Part shown: positions 21,024 to 31,500 of the stretch, one piece after another
Layout: every line of letters starts with the position of its first letter
How positions within the stretch are numbered: the first letter of the stretch is position 1
Assembly (NCBI GenBank): GCA_963580285.1
Contig: OY757014.1
Coordinates: 96,758,372 to 96,822,371, forward strand
Source: Lucinisca nassula
Taxonomy: Eukaryota > Mollusca > Bivalvia > Lucinida > Lucinidae
DNA: 64,000 nt
Reading direction: 5' to 3'
The notes under the pieces: generated by a model
Seen by the model: the letters and a program-made list of their open reading frames with translations, nothing else
Told to the model about the DNA's origin: nothing
Databases searched by the model: none
Program-made: the position numbers and the translations under genes

Positions 21024-21560
21024 TAAAGACAGCTAGATGAACGGAAAACAGTGTAGACCCAGATGAGATTATAAGAATCCTATATGGGTGTGAGGGGTGG
21101 ATGGAAAAATCCGTCCCGAGGGACACTGTCCTGCATCACGAGGCTTGCTGAGTGATGCCGGACAGTGATCCCGAGGGACGGATTTTTCTATCAACCCCTC
21201 ACATCCATATTGGATTTTTTTTCTTGCATACCTTCCATTTCTTAGCACGGAATTTCAATGCTGCAGTCACTTTGGTTACCAACGTCCGCCATATTGTGTT
21301 GACACTGCAGGAATGTAAAGTGACGTCCCGGATCATGCATGACGTCAACCTTAACGACGGCGCATACGAGGTCGTAATCAACCAGTGCATTTATCAAACA
21401 TGCAATTATATTCGATTTTGGGTCGGAACACCAGGGTCAGAACATAAATTTCTATTCCAGGGTAAAATCACCGATTTCCTTGTCTGGTGTGCAAGAAACC
21501 GTGTTCTGCAGCATCTCATCTGGGTCTACACTGTTTGCTCAGGCCTGTCTGCCCAAATAC
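21024..21560. mobile_element. Palindromic MITE split by a family N element
   Basis: The left half ACAGTGTAGACCCAGATGAGA and right half TCTCATCTGGGTCTACACTG are exact inverted arms, separated by the family N insertion 21072-21500. Confidence 0.65.
21072..21500 (+). mobile_element. Family N element with ~58-bp hairpin end
   Basis: The left end folds into a long stem: GGATGGAAAAATCCGTCCC and GGGACGGATTTTTCTATC flank CTGCATCAC...GTGATGCCG. The remainder is non-coding and matches 16880-17270. A 203-codon frame (21152-21763) spans this element and its neighbours and is not real. Confidence 0.68.
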
Positions 21561-21637
21561 ATACAGAAAATATAGTAACTACCCTTTATCCAGAAAATTT
21601 GATGAAGAATCCTTTAAATAAGTCTCAGAAGCTTTTT

Positions 21638-22062
21638 TGCATGCGGCAAACCCCTAAAGGGATACCTTGGCAAACAGTGCAGGCCCAGATCAGATGCCAC
21701 AGAACGTGGCATCTGACCAGGGCCTGCACTATTTGCAAAGAGAATTTTCATCAATTAAAATAGAATAAAAATGAACTAGAAAAAGTGTCCATAGGACATG
21801 GATGCCCCCGCCAAATGCCATTCATAAATCAGGCTCTACCTGTTACAAAAACTTTAACCTGAGGTTACAGGATCACGTACGTACGTACACACACACGTAC
21901 AGACGGACGTACACATGTACGCACGTACGGAAAACCGAAAAACTATATGCCCCCGGCATCATATGATGTGGAGCATAAAAATAGGCCTGACATCCCTTAT
22001 ATGACAAATGGACTTGCCAAACATATAGCAATGGAAAGAGTCCACCAGTATACAATGGGTTA
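21638..22062 (+). mobile_element. Family D variant MITE with an internal insertion
   Basis: AAACCCCTAAAGGGATACC and the GCAGGCCCAGATCAGATGCC palindrome lead to TATACAATGGGTTAA. It is interrupted at about 21781-21980 by a short element with GATGCCCCCGCC, a GTACGTACGTAC-rich tract and a GCCCCCGGCATC hairpin, again in the blueprint style. Confidence 0.65.
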
Positions 22063-22529
22063 AAATTCTGAGCTCAGCATTCACAATCCAGGGAAACAGA
22101 CTAAGCATTTTGCTTTTGGTGCCCAGACTGCCATAAATCTAAATTTTACACTTAGTTAATAGGCATTTTTATTCAAAACGTAGGCCCCCAGGCCAAAATT
22201 TAGGCGCCTTGGGTGACTGGGCACCTGTTAGTCTGTATCCCTGAAATCTAGGGCTTACCTTTATCCTGGGTTATCCTTGAAACAGCTGGCATGATGTTTT
22301 CTTTGTAATACACCTAATTAATATCTTCCCTAATGACTTCTTCTTATCTGAAAAGAGAAACTGTATAATGTAAATGAGAAGAGAAATGCTTTGATCACCA
22401 TTTTGTTTCTTTAGGAATTTTATAGCCAAGTCAAGACTCTATATCAAAGGCATGTCACCCCCATCAGTTAATCTCATCATATCTTTCCCATGCAGGTGAG
22501 ACCTAAGTTTTTTGTTTGTTTTTAATTGG
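22063..22529. other. No recognised feature
   Basis: Unique-looking AT-rich sequence. An acceptor-like TTTCCCATGCAG near 22496 has no convincing exon after it. Confidence 0.35.
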
Positions 22530-22547
22530 GGGGGGGGGGGGGGGGTA
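22529..22547. repeat. Poly-G tract
   Basis: An uninterrupted G run of about 18 bases. Confidence 0.9.
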
Positions 22548-23550
22548 TTTCAAGATAATTGCATTCGCCATGCTAAAATGTCTGAGATGAAGTACATATA
22601 CATGTATGGCTTGTATACAGGTGAACTTAGATGGCTTGAACACAGATGGCCCGCCGTATACCATGGCTGAGTTGAACCCATTCTTAAACCCCTAGGGAAT
22701 TCCTCTTCATAAGAAATACTGCGGAAAATTTACGGAGATTTCTGACTTTTATCTTGCCAGTGTATGCTGTGTATACTCATTAGAATTGCCTCGATGAGGC
22801 AATTCCAAGGTTGGTCGGTAAATACCGGTGGCGGGAATTCCCACTGGTATTTACCGGTAATTACCGTCCTGGGAAATACTCCAAATTTCAGCAAAAGTGG
22901 GAAATACTCGGAAATATGATTTTTGTTTAGTTATTTCATAGAAAACACTATTAATATTTGTGTAATTTAATTGAAATAATGAACAGTTAGCTATTTTGCA
23001 ATATGCCTCCCTATACATGTACATATATGTCATAAGTCTGCTTTTACTCAACCAAACGGTGACAGGACATCTCGGCCCCTAACAAACTCGGCCCCTGACA
23101 AACTCGGCCCCTAGCAAACTCGGCCCCTACAAACTCGGCCCCTGACAAACTCGGCCCCTAAAATTAGAATATGAATATATTAGTGTTGGAATTGGATTAT
23201 TATCAAACTACATGTATTACACATGTTTTTAATGTACGTATGTCTAATTACCTTTTGAACTCATTTTGATGAAATTATGAGTAACCCATCTCACATGAGT
23301 TATATGAACCTAATGCCGTTGATTGAACCAGTATATGACACGCTGCTGTGGGTCTTCCGATGTAATTTATAAACTAATTGATTTATTGGTGTGTAATTAC
23401 ATCTCTGCCACTTAAAAGAGACTAGTAGTATGTTCTGTTGCGCACTTACAAAAATTGAACCATTTTGTTTTTTATTATCATTTGCATGGTTTGACCATTC
23501 CACAGCAATTGGCCTTTTTTCTATTAATACCAATGATTTTGATTGTTTGA

Positions 23551-23604
23551 CACCCGGGTCATTGTGGAGAAGCAGCTTCCAATTTTGTGGGGCTTTTACC
23601 CGAC
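23551..23604 (-). mobile_element. Family A SINE fragment
   Basis: GAAGCAGCTTCCAATTTTG and CTTTTACCCGACC match the mid-body of family A. Confidence 0.6.
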
Positions 23605-23676
23605 CTAAACCCATGAGGTACTGGTGTATTCATTTAAGAAATGAATTTTATTTTTCTGCTGTTCATGAAATTATGA

Positions 23677-23970
23677 CGGCCCCCGCCTGTCGGGGCTTGA
23701 AGAAATATATGGGCTGCATGATGCTTCCAAGCAGAGCTCAAACCGACCCGCACACGAGTACTGGTAAACCGCTTAGAGGATCTAAGCCTGCACAGGCAAA
23801 GCGGTGCGAGTCGTCCCGTCTATGCTTATAAACCCAACTGGTTTCATTGGGTGGCAGGGCTTGAGATGTAATTTCATCTCACTATCGGCTAAGTGTCCCA
23901 CAAAGTTGGAAGCAACGTCTTCAAAATGACCTTTACAGTGTTGACGGGGACGTTAAACCTCAAATCAAAC
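23677..23970 (+). mobile_element. Family A SINE
   Basis: GGCCCCCGCCTGTCGGGGC to GGGACGTTAAACCTCAAATC, then (CAAA). Confidence 0.82.
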
Positions 23971-24129
23971 AAAAACAAATCATGAAAGTATGAAAGCAGC
24001 GGATCGCCTGCAAAGTAACTTAACACCGAAGGGGTTCATATAAACTTTGCTAGCGCAACGCTGTCATTCATACTTTCATGAACGGCAGAATAATTAAGTT
24101 TCTTTCTTAAAATATTATTAATCTTATAT

Positions 24130-24316
24130 GTGCTAAAAAAAAAAAAAAAAGAAAAAAAGTAAGTACTCGATAGAACCGTCGAGGCGGTTCTATCGAGCCC
24201 ACGTCATCTATGTTTCGAGCAAAACTAAGAAAAATATCACAATTTCATTTTCCATTTTTGGCAAAAAAATGACAATGTATTGGTATCTAGGAGTGTTTTC
24301 GTAATGAACCTCGCAC
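24130..24316. mobile_element. Family C MITE fragment
   Basis: The hairpin GATAGAACCGTCGAGGCGG and the right terminus GGAGTGTTTTCGTAATG are present. The left part is replaced by poly-A. Confidence 0.6.
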
Positions 24317-24358
24317 AATCAGATCATGGAGAACCATGTATATCATAAGCTATATTTT

Positions 24359-24664
24359 CTTTTTTTTTTGTTTGAATTGGGGTTTAACGACACCGTCAAC
24401 CCTATTTAGGTCATTTTGGAGACTTTGCTTCCAATTTTGTGGGGCTTTTACCCGACATTGAGATGAAATGACATCTCTCAAGCCCTGCCGCCCAATGATT
24501 CCAGAAGGCTTATATGCATTGGACGATCTGACTCGCACCGCTTTGCCTGGGCAGGCTTAGTCCTTCTAAGCAGTTTACCAGTACTCGTGTGTGGTCAGAT
24601 TCAGCTCTGCGTGGAAGCATCATGCAGCCCAAACTATTTCTCCAAGCCCCGATGGGTGGGGGCG
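24359..24664 (-). mobile_element. Family A SINE
   Basis: GTTTGAATTGGGGTTTAACG to GATGGGTGGGGGCG. The central CTCTCAAGCCCTGCCGCCC is intact. Confidence 0.8.
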
Positions 24665-24739
24665 AATATTGTTTTCTATAGGTTTACATTTGGTTTTACA
24701 CTGGAAATGTCAATATCACACACACACACAAAAAAAGCA

Positions 24740-25083
24740 TAATATAAAATATTGAATTTTTCACCACCCAAATATGAAAATTTTCAGATGAAACATGAAC
24801 ATATTTTTCTAATTTCTGCTATAAACATAGATTTTGGATAGTCGTTAGAACCACATTGACAGGGCAATTCTAACAAGTACCAACAATCTATGTTTTTGAG
24901 CAAACAGATTTGGGTACTTGTAAAAACGGCATCGACAAGGCGGTTCTTACAAGAACCAACAATCTATGTTTTTGAGGAGAAAAAAAAAGTAAATTGATAT
25001 AAACCCTTGTAAACCCCAGATTTACTATATAAAAGTGTGGTTGCAGGTTGTCAAAATTATATAAGCATGTTTTCGTGATGCCA
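24740..25083. mobile_element. Family C MITE with duplicated centre
   Basis: Two successive central palindromes (24840-24900 and 24910-24980) end in AAGCATGTTTTCGTGATG. Confidence 0.6.
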
Positions 25084-25830
25084 CACTCAATTCCAACACT
25101 ATCCTCATTACAGCATAGGTTTCCACGATCTTTGATCGTGGATAAGGTTTTGTATTAAAAACGATAAATATGCTCAAACTTTCTGTGAAACTACCTCTCC
25201 ACCTTCCAAATTGATTCTCGGAAACAAAAACATTGCATTTTAGTACCTAAATGCTGCTAGGGACTGAGTGTTTAGGGATGGAGTTGAATGGGGGCCGAGT
25301 TTGCTAGGGGCCGAGTTTGTCAGGGGCCGGGTTTGTCAGGGGCCGACTTTGTTAGGGGCCGAGATGTCCATAAATCAACCAAACACAAGCATATTTATAT
25401 AAAAGTGATCTGTTGTTATGTAGGGTGCAGAGAGTTATTTAAAATCACTTGTATGCATAAGAAGATAAAATAACATAATGATCCCAATATTTGGGACAGA
25501 CATGCCTGGGCAAACAGTGCAGACCAAGATCAGAATTACTTAGCTTCTTTAAGAGAGTTTGCCATTGGAACTACATTTAGTGTAACACTAATCCACATGG
25601 TTCAATATTTTTTTAGATTTACAACTTTTTGGACGTTTGAATTTTAAGGATGTTTACACTAGAAAAAGGTTTGTTTGCAAGTTTGTCAAGTAATCATACT
25701 ACTAATGCTAAAAGGTGTGATAATTTAATTGTTTGTTTGAGACAGGTATTAAATGAGTTAATTTAAGCATAAAAGGTTTCTTAAATTACAATGTATCTAC
25801 AGATACTCACCTTAGTATTAAAATTACATG

Positions 25831-26012
25831 TACAGTAAAACCTGTCTTAGTGGCCACCTCTATTAAGCAAGCAACCTGTCTTAAGCAAGCAGGCATTCAG
25901 TTCCCAAGAAAGGCAGATGTGTTAAATTTCACCTGTATTAAGCAAGAACCTGTCTTAAGCAAGCATATTTTGACTATCCCTTAGGCACTTGCTTAATACA
26001 GGTTGAACTGTA
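25831..26012. mobile_element. Tc1/mariner-like MITE, second family
   Basis: TACAGTAAAACCTGTCTTA and TAATACAGGTTGAACTGTA form inverted ends with TA edges. Internal TATTAAGCAAG repeats occur. Another copy is at 27067-27244. Confidence 0.75.
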
Positions 26013-26380
26013 TTTATAAGTCAAAGGAAACAGCTGAAAGTTAAAAACTAATATTTTAGAATCACGTTTGAAAAGAAATAAAAAACATTCTATATGAAGG
26101 CAAGGGACTATAGATCTTTCAAGTTATTCAATATAAAAAGGGCTGGAAAATTCTTCAAAATTTCACTTGTCCTACATTACGAAGTGCATGTAAACTTTGT
26201 TAAATGTCGTAAGGACTAGACAAACATTTTACTTGTCCTTCAATTTTTTTTTTTTGTCATTGCAAGCAGACAAGTGGAAATTTCAAGCCCTGCAAGAACT
26301 TGAAATAATTATGCTTTCAAATAGCCAGGTAGTTGGGGTATATTAAGCATGCTCAATTGGTACCACCTATAAGTAAATAT
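26013..26380. other. No recognised feature (inside the hAT-like element)
   Basis: AT-rich, with no open frame or known repeat. Confidence 0.4.
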
Positions 26381-26703
26381 ATATTTCCCGGGAATTCCCT
26401 GTATTTCCCACCGTCCAGGGAAATATGAGTATTTCCCGCTTTTTTGCCAACCTTGGGCAGTTCTTATGGGTACACACAGTATACATTTTCATTATAGAAC
26501 ACCAAAAAGCTATCCAAAAGTATCCCTTTATTCCTCCTGTCAATAACCCTCAGTGGCTCAAACTACCCATGTCTCGAACAGATTTTCGAGATCCCAAAGG
26601 TGTTCGAGCCATTGAAGTTAGATTATAGACAGACAAAAATCAGTGATTAGTAAAGAAAACTCAACATACAAGTAGAAAGATGTCATCGGACACTCCATGA
26701 TTT

Positions 26704-27008
26704 CCCACCCCCACCCATTGCAGTTTGGAGAAATAGATTGTCTGCATGGGGCTTCCAGGCAGAGCTGAAACTGACCACACATGAGTACTGGTAAACTGCT
26801 TAGAAGGACTAAGCCTGCCCAGGCAAAGTAATGCGAGACAGACCATCCAATGCATATAAGCCTTTTGGTTTCATTGGGCAGCAGGGCTTGAGATGTCATT
26901 TCATCTATGTCGGGTAAAAGTCCCACAAAATTGGAAGCAAAGTCTCCAAAATGACCTAAATAGTGTTGACGGGGACTTTAAACCTCTATCCAAACAAACA
27001 AACAAACT
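26704..27008 (+). mobile_element. Family A SINE with target duplication
   Basis: The body ends GGACTTTAAACCTCTATCC and (CAAA)n. CTCCATGATTT (26693-26703) and CTCCATCATTT (27009-27019) flank it with one mismatch. Confidence 0.8.
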
Positions 27009-27066
27009 CTCCATCATTTATTTTTCTCTCGATTTGCCGACATATTACATTGCGTTTATGCATATT

Positions 27067-27244
27067 CAGTTAAACCAGTCATAGTAGCCACCTCTATTAA
27101 GCAAGGAACCTTTCTTAGGCAAGCATGCCTTCAGTTCCCGAAAAGGAAAAATGCATTAAAATTCATCTGTATTAAGCAAGCGCCTGTCTTAAGCAACCAC
27201 ATTTTGATTGTCCCTTAGGTGCTTGCTTAATACAGGTTGGGCTG
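27067..27244. mobile_element. Tc1/mariner-like MITE, second family
   Basis: CAGTTAAACCAGTC and TACAGGTTGGGCTG are the ends. Internal CTATTAAGCAAGG matches the copy at 25831. Confidence 0.72.
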
Positions 27245-27326
27245 TATCACAATGGTAATTTTGAGATAAATAAAAACACCAGTTTCTGAATCTGAATTGT
27301 TGCAACTGAGTTAGCTTTGGCTGTTT

Positions 27327-27557
27327 AACCCATTTTGTACCAGAAACCCCAAAACTGGTAATTGGCAAACAGTGCAGGCCCAGATCAGATGCCACAGAAC
27401 ACAGTGTCTGATCAGGGCCTACACTGCTTGTGAAAAGTTAAGCCATTTTCCAAAATAAAATTTGAAGAAAACACAACCTGACACACCTTACTTTTGAAAT
27501 GGATTCCTGGTACATGTATATATAAGGAGGAAGATTCCAATGGGTACAAAAAGGTTC
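27327..27557 (+). mobile_element. Family D MITE
   Basis: TTTAACCCATTTTGTACC to GGGTACAAAAAGGTT, with the usual TATATAAGGAGGAAGATTCC segment. The right TTAA is lost. Confidence 0.75.
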
Positions 27558-27589
27558 GATAGAGGGATTTCAGAATTAGTAAAGTGCCT

Positions 27590-28165
27590 GCTGGCTGGTG
27601 GATAGAGGTGGCATAATCCCTGCAAATGATGCCGGCAAAGCATGTTCGGACATAGCAATTGCATTACAGCTGGTGGGAATCAAACTCATCACGAATACAT
27701 GCCTATATAATTCTGACCCCCTTGAACCCCACTTTTATATAGTAAAACTGGGGTTTGCAGGGGTAAACCTTATTTTTCTTATTTCTACTCTAAAATATAG
27801 ACTGTGGGTACTCGTTAGAACCGCCTCGATGAGGCGGTTCTAACAAGTGCCCACAATCTATATTTTGAGCAGAAATAAGAAAAATATCACATTTTTTCAT
27901 CTGAAAATTTTCATTTTTTGGTGGAAAAAATTTCATTATATTTGAATAGGGGTGTTTTCGTAATGTGGGGACCTCTAGCATCACAGGTACATGTAAGAGA
28001 ACTAACCACTGAGCTACCTCAGCTACCAGGTTCCCTTATCCCTGCAAATGATGACAAAGAAGCATGTTTGGACACCAATCTTATTAATGCTGCCAGGAGT
28101 CAAACCGGGGCCCTCTAGCATCAGAGGCAATTGCACTAACCACTGAGCTACCAAGCTCCTAAAAA
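27590..28165 (-). mobile_element. Two tandem tRNA-derived SINE copies, the first split by a MITE
   Basis: On the minus strand the second copy has an A box GTAGCTCAGTGGTTAGTG and a B box CGGTTTGACTCC (28060-28160). The first copy shares CTAACCACTGAGCTACC and ATCCCTGCAAATGATG and is interrupted by the family C MITE at 27687-27965. These are tRNA-like heads, not tRNA genes. Confidence 0.7.
27687..27965. mobile_element. Family C MITE, best copy
   Basis: The terminal repeats CATCACGAATACATGCC and GGGGTGTTTTCGTAATG enclose two arms. The centre GTTAGAACCGCCTCGATGAG and its complement is a perfect hairpin. Confidence 0.78.
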
Positions 28166-28510
28166 CATGCATTTCTACAAGCTCCTGTGCTGCCACCATT
28201 CCAACAGATGACCTTATCCCCATACCCCATCGAGTTAGGTATCACTCTTCAGCAACATTTCAGATCCCTAATGCAAGACATTAAATTTTACAAAGGAGCC
28301 GACAATTAGAGATAAGTATGCCCTTCCACAGTTCCGGATTCGATCATTTCCATTACATGTACCGTTACTTTATTTACTTTAGGATGATGGGGGGTAAATT
28401 TAGGCAGATGCCTCTTGTGCCCAAAGTCTGCACTTCTTAAATCTGGCTAGCCTGTTCTTAAAAGAATTGACAGATGAAGCTGAAATAACAGTGTCCATAT
28501 TTGTGGTTTC

Positions 28511-28711
28511 TTTACCCATTATATGCGGGAAATCCCTAAAGGGGTACGTTGGCAAAAAGTGCAGGCCTGGATCAGGGTCTCCATTGTTTGCTAAAAGTAC
28601 ACTCATTTTCCAATAAATTTTGATGAAAACACAACCTGACACCCCTAAATTTCCAAATGAACTCCTGCTATATATAGGGAGGAAGAGTCCAGTTGGTACA
28701 GAAAGGGTTAA
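28511..28711 (+). mobile_element. Family D variant MITE inside a LINE
   Basis: TTTACCCATTATATGCGGG to GGTACAGAAAGGGTTAA. It interrupts the CR1-like RT frame, which continues on either side. Confidence 0.78.
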
Positions 28712-28805
28712 ATGAGGAACTATCTTTGCTACTCTATGCTGAATTTTCTCTAAACAGTCTATATCTTCCCGTAAATATGGGTTCCAAGCTTGTACTACAA
28801 ACTGT

Positions 28806-29070
28806 AGGTTTTGTTTGTTTGAGTTGAGGTTTTAATCCCCATCAACACTATTTAGGTCATTTTGGAGACAAAGGTTCCGATTTTGTGGGACTTTTACCCG
28901 ACAATTAGATGAAATGACATCACAAGCTCTACGACCCATAGATACCGCTAGGGTTTAAAGAGCAGTCAGACTCACAACAGTTTTCCTGGGCAGGTTCAGA
29001 CCCAAGCTGTTTACCAGTACTCAAGTGTGATCGGTTTCGGCTCTGCATGGAAGCATCATGCAGTCCAATC
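28806..29070 (-). mobile_element. Family A SINE inside a LINE
   Basis: A diverged copy from GTTTGTTTGAGTTGAGG to AAGCATCATGCAGTCC. The LINE frame resumes beyond it. Confidence 0.72.
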
Positions 29071-29344
29071 AATAATCAGCAAACTCTAGGTAAGGACTGA
29101 AGTAAGTTTTATACACAGTCAAAAAACTGGCGTTGTGAAAATGTTCTTTTTATAAAGCCCAGGGATTGGGCTGCTTTCTTGTTGCCCCTTTCACTGCAAA
29201 CTTGGCTTAGCGTCATTTGTAATGTGCACACCGAGATCCTTTTCTGGTACTGGTAATTGAGAATCTGTGAGTCCCGTCACTCGTCGTCTACATTTCTCTC
29301 TGTAAACACTTTGTACAACTTCCGGTGTTTAATATATCAAAGTA

Positions 29345-29618
29345 TTCATTTCGCTGGCCGTTCCAAGGCTGTTCTTCTGTCACAGTTTATTTTTGTTATG
29401 GTTTGTCTTTGAGTGTGCATGTCGCTTGTGTTATTTTGTCTTGGATAGCCAATTGTCCGTTTTGTGGGAAATTAACTGTCCTTTTGGCTTTCCGCTATTG
29501 ATGTTTCCATTGGGGTCCACTTGTTTTATGTTTGTATTTCTTTCCCTTTGGTGTCTCTGATGGGAGCTGTGGGTTAATTGAATCGATTCCTCATCATTGC
29601 CTCCACTTCTATTTTAAG
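29345..29618 (+). mobile_element. Family E retroelement, 5'-truncated
   Basis: From TGGCCGTTCCAAGGCTG to the shared 3' end CCTCCACTTCTATTTTA. Confidence 0.72.
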
Positions 29619-30090
29619 GGTAAATGATGGTTGATTATAGTGTCAGTAAATTGTGATTACTATATACATGCAATGTATCTAATAAATGTCCTCAGTAAGG
29701 ACTTTCCTGTCTCCTATATATCTGAGTACAGTTTTTGAGTTGACAATATAATCTGGTAGGACATTTCACCCATTTATGGACCTTACACAGAGGGAATTTA
29801 AACTGAAGGACTTCATTTTATAACTCTTGGTTTCTTCAATTTCATACAGCTACCATTTGTTTGGGTATCAGAAAATTCAAACAGACCTTCCATAGGTAAA
29901 TTGCTTTTCTTGAAGAGTTTAGACCACCTTTGCCAAATCAGTAGACTGACCCTGGCACTCGCATGCCCCCCTCACAGAATTCTTGCAGCCTCTTGACATA
30001 GCTATCACCGTAAAATTCTATTTTGACATTTTGGACTGTGATTCCCCTACCAAACTCGTCCCTACCAAACCCAACAAATCCCTACCATGA
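29619..30090. other. No recognised feature
   Basis: I see no exon or repeat in this stretch apart from short CCTACCAAAC repeats near 30050-30085. Confidence 0.35.
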
Positions 30091-30097
30091 GTCGGGT

Positions 30098-30159
30098 AAG
30101 ACATAGTAGGGTGTATATACAGGTCATCATGACCTATATATACACCCCACTATGTCTTA
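30098..30159. repeat. Long palindrome
   Basis: AAGACATAGTAGGGTGTATA runs to the centre GGTCATCATGACC and is mirrored to ACTATGTCTT, with two mismatches. Confidence 0.75.
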
Positions 30160-30166
30160 ACCAACC

Positions 30167-30890
30167 CTATCTGATCACACAATGGTGATTTCTGTGGTGA
30201 TTTCGGTCTTTCGGGTGACAGAGTGTAAACTATGTAGCTGTTCTTCATAGCTAAGATGTGATAGTTCAGGTAGCATTTTTGTGATTCTCCACTGAACATT
30301 TTCTGCTGCTCTGATATTTTTTTTTTTTTAATGTGTGTGTGTGTGTGTGTGTGAATTCGGGTTTAACGTCGCTTTCAACAATTTTTCAGTCATATCACGA
30401 CGGTGTCTGGTTGCGACAGTTTTTTTTAATGTTGTGAACGAAATGGTGTTTCCGTAATCATCTACATCAATATGGTAATCCCCAGGGGGATTTCTGTGGT
30501 GATTTCGATAGATTTCAGTCTTTCGGGTGACCGAGTGTAAGCTACATTATGATAACACAACCGTGCGACATAGTGCATTTTTTCACATCTCCAAAATGGC
30601 CATTTTTCTGATGAAAATCCGTAATATTTTTCTAATAAATACTGCAAAAATAGGTTGTGGGTGCTCGTTAGAACCGCCTCATTGAGGCGGTTCTAACAAG
30701 TACCCACAACCTTTGTCTTGGAGCAAAAATAAGAAAAATAATGTATACCCACTTAAACCCTAGTTTTCTCTGTATAAAGTGGGGTATAGGGGGGTCTTCA
30801 TTTCACTGACTTATTCACATGATGATGTAGCTGTTCTTCATAGCTAAGATGTGATAGTTCCGGTAGTATTTTTGTGATTTTCCACAATTT
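30167..30890. repeat. ~135-bp direct duplication, second copy split by a MITE
   Basis: GGTGATTTCTGTGGTGATTT, CTTTCGGGTGAC and GCTGTTCTTCATAGCTAAGA occur at 30185-30303 and again at 30487-30545 plus 30823-30890. A family C-type MITE (about 30546-30822, hairpin GTTAGAACCGCCTCATTGAG) splits the second copy. Confidence 0.65.
30331..30425 (-). mobile_element. Family K SINE fragment after (GT)n
   Basis: (GT)10 and GAATTCGGGTTTAACGTCGC, CATATCACGACGGTGTCTGG match 50888-51124. Confidence 0.65.
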
Positions 30891-30964
30891 GTCAATTGTT
30901 AATGGATACTTTGCTTGTCACAATAAAAGGTCTAGAGTGCCGGTACCAGATATCTACATTCCAT

Positions 30965-31206
30965 AATAAATGAGCCAGCGCACGACAAAACCTACAATAA
31001 GACATGTGTGCCCATAGAAGACTCAGTTCAGCCTGCGCATCCATTTAGTCTAACAAGAGACTTCTCTTGCTGCATGAAGGAGCATTAGGCCCTTAGCTAT
31101 CCCTAGAGCACACAACGAAGACTCAGATCAGACTGCATGGATGCGCAAGCTGATCTGAGTCTTTGTTGGGCGCTTATTGTAGGTGTTGTCATGGGCTGGC
31201 TCAAAT
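30965..31206. mobile_element. Palindromic MITE with ~30-bp terminal repeats
   Basis: GAGCCAGCGCACGACA...CCTACAATAAG and CTTATTGTAGGTG...GGGCTGGCTC are inverted. Inner AGACTCAGTTCAGCCTGCGC and its complement extend the stem. Confidence 0.72.
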
Positions 31207-31300
31207 AATAAAATTGCTTGCCATAGTTTATACATGATATGTACATTGCTTTATATACATGTACCTAAAAATATAGGGTGCCAAGCACATGTTACCGCCA

Positions 31301-31500
31301 NNNNNNNNNNNNNNNNNNNNNNNNNNNNNNNNNNNNNNNNNNNNNNNNNNNNNNNNNNNNNNNNNNNNNNNNNNNNNNNNNNNNNNNNNNNNNNNNNNNN
31401 NNNNNNNNNNNNNNNNNNNNNNNNNNNNNNNNNNNNNNNNNNNNNNNNNNNNNNNNNNNNNNNNNNNNNNNNNNNNNNNNNNNNNNNNNNNNNNNNNNNN
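31301..31500. other. Assembly gap (200 N)
   Basis: Exactly 200 unknown bases. Open frames crossing it are meaningless. Confidence 0.99.

Larger units (their letters stand above)
23058..25374. mobile_element. MULE-like element with minisatellite terminal repeats
   Basis: The left end has six 16-bp units CTCGGCCCCTGACAAA after GGACATCTCGG. The right end has five units in inverted orientation before CCGAGATGTCC. Identical TCAACCAAAC at 23048-23057 and 25375-25384 is a 10-bp duplication, within the Mutator-like range. The interior holds family A SINEs and family C MITEs and no transposase. The superfamily is inferred. Confidence 0.68.
22806..26455. mobile_element. hAT-like non-autonomous element, 3.65 kb
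   Basis: The ends CAAGGTTGG and CCAACCTTG are inverted. Further in, GGGAAATACTCC and its complement repeat GGGAAATA motifs at both sides. The flanks are GGCAATTC (22798-22805) and GGCAGTTC (26456-26463): 8 bp with one mismatch, the hAT size. The target is known from the intact MITE copy. No transposase is present; it contains the element at 23058-25374 and two MITE/SINE clusters. Confidence 0.78.
22616..26626. mobile_element. Tc1/mariner-like MITE, second copy, split by a 3.65-kb insertion
   Basis: The left half 22616-22805 and right half 26456-26626 align with the intact copy at 17319-17661, including CCATGGCTGAGTTGAACCC and CATTTTCATTATAGAACACC. The split is exactly in the central hairpin. 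Confidence 0.8.
28384..29330 (-). pseudogene. Broken CR1-like LINE reverse transcriptase C terminus, in three pieces
   Basis: Three minus-strand pieces align in order with the C terminus of a CR1/jockey-type LINE RT. Piece one, about 29071-29330, gives EKDLGVHITNDAKPSLQ, then after a frameshift AAQSLGFIKR. Piece two, 28712-28805, gives VQAWNPYLREDIDCLEKIQ. Piece three, 28400-28510, gives SASSVNSFKNRL near the C terminus. The pieces are separated by a SINE (28806-29070) and a TTAA-type MITE (28511-28711). A stop and a frameshift in the first piece show that it is dead. It differs from the LINE at 42-43 kb, which has a PHD finger. Confidence 0.8.

Noticed and set aside
21152..21763. 203-residue open frame
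   Set aside because: It crosses the boundary between family N, a palindromic MITE and a family D MITE, and is not conserved in the other family N copy.
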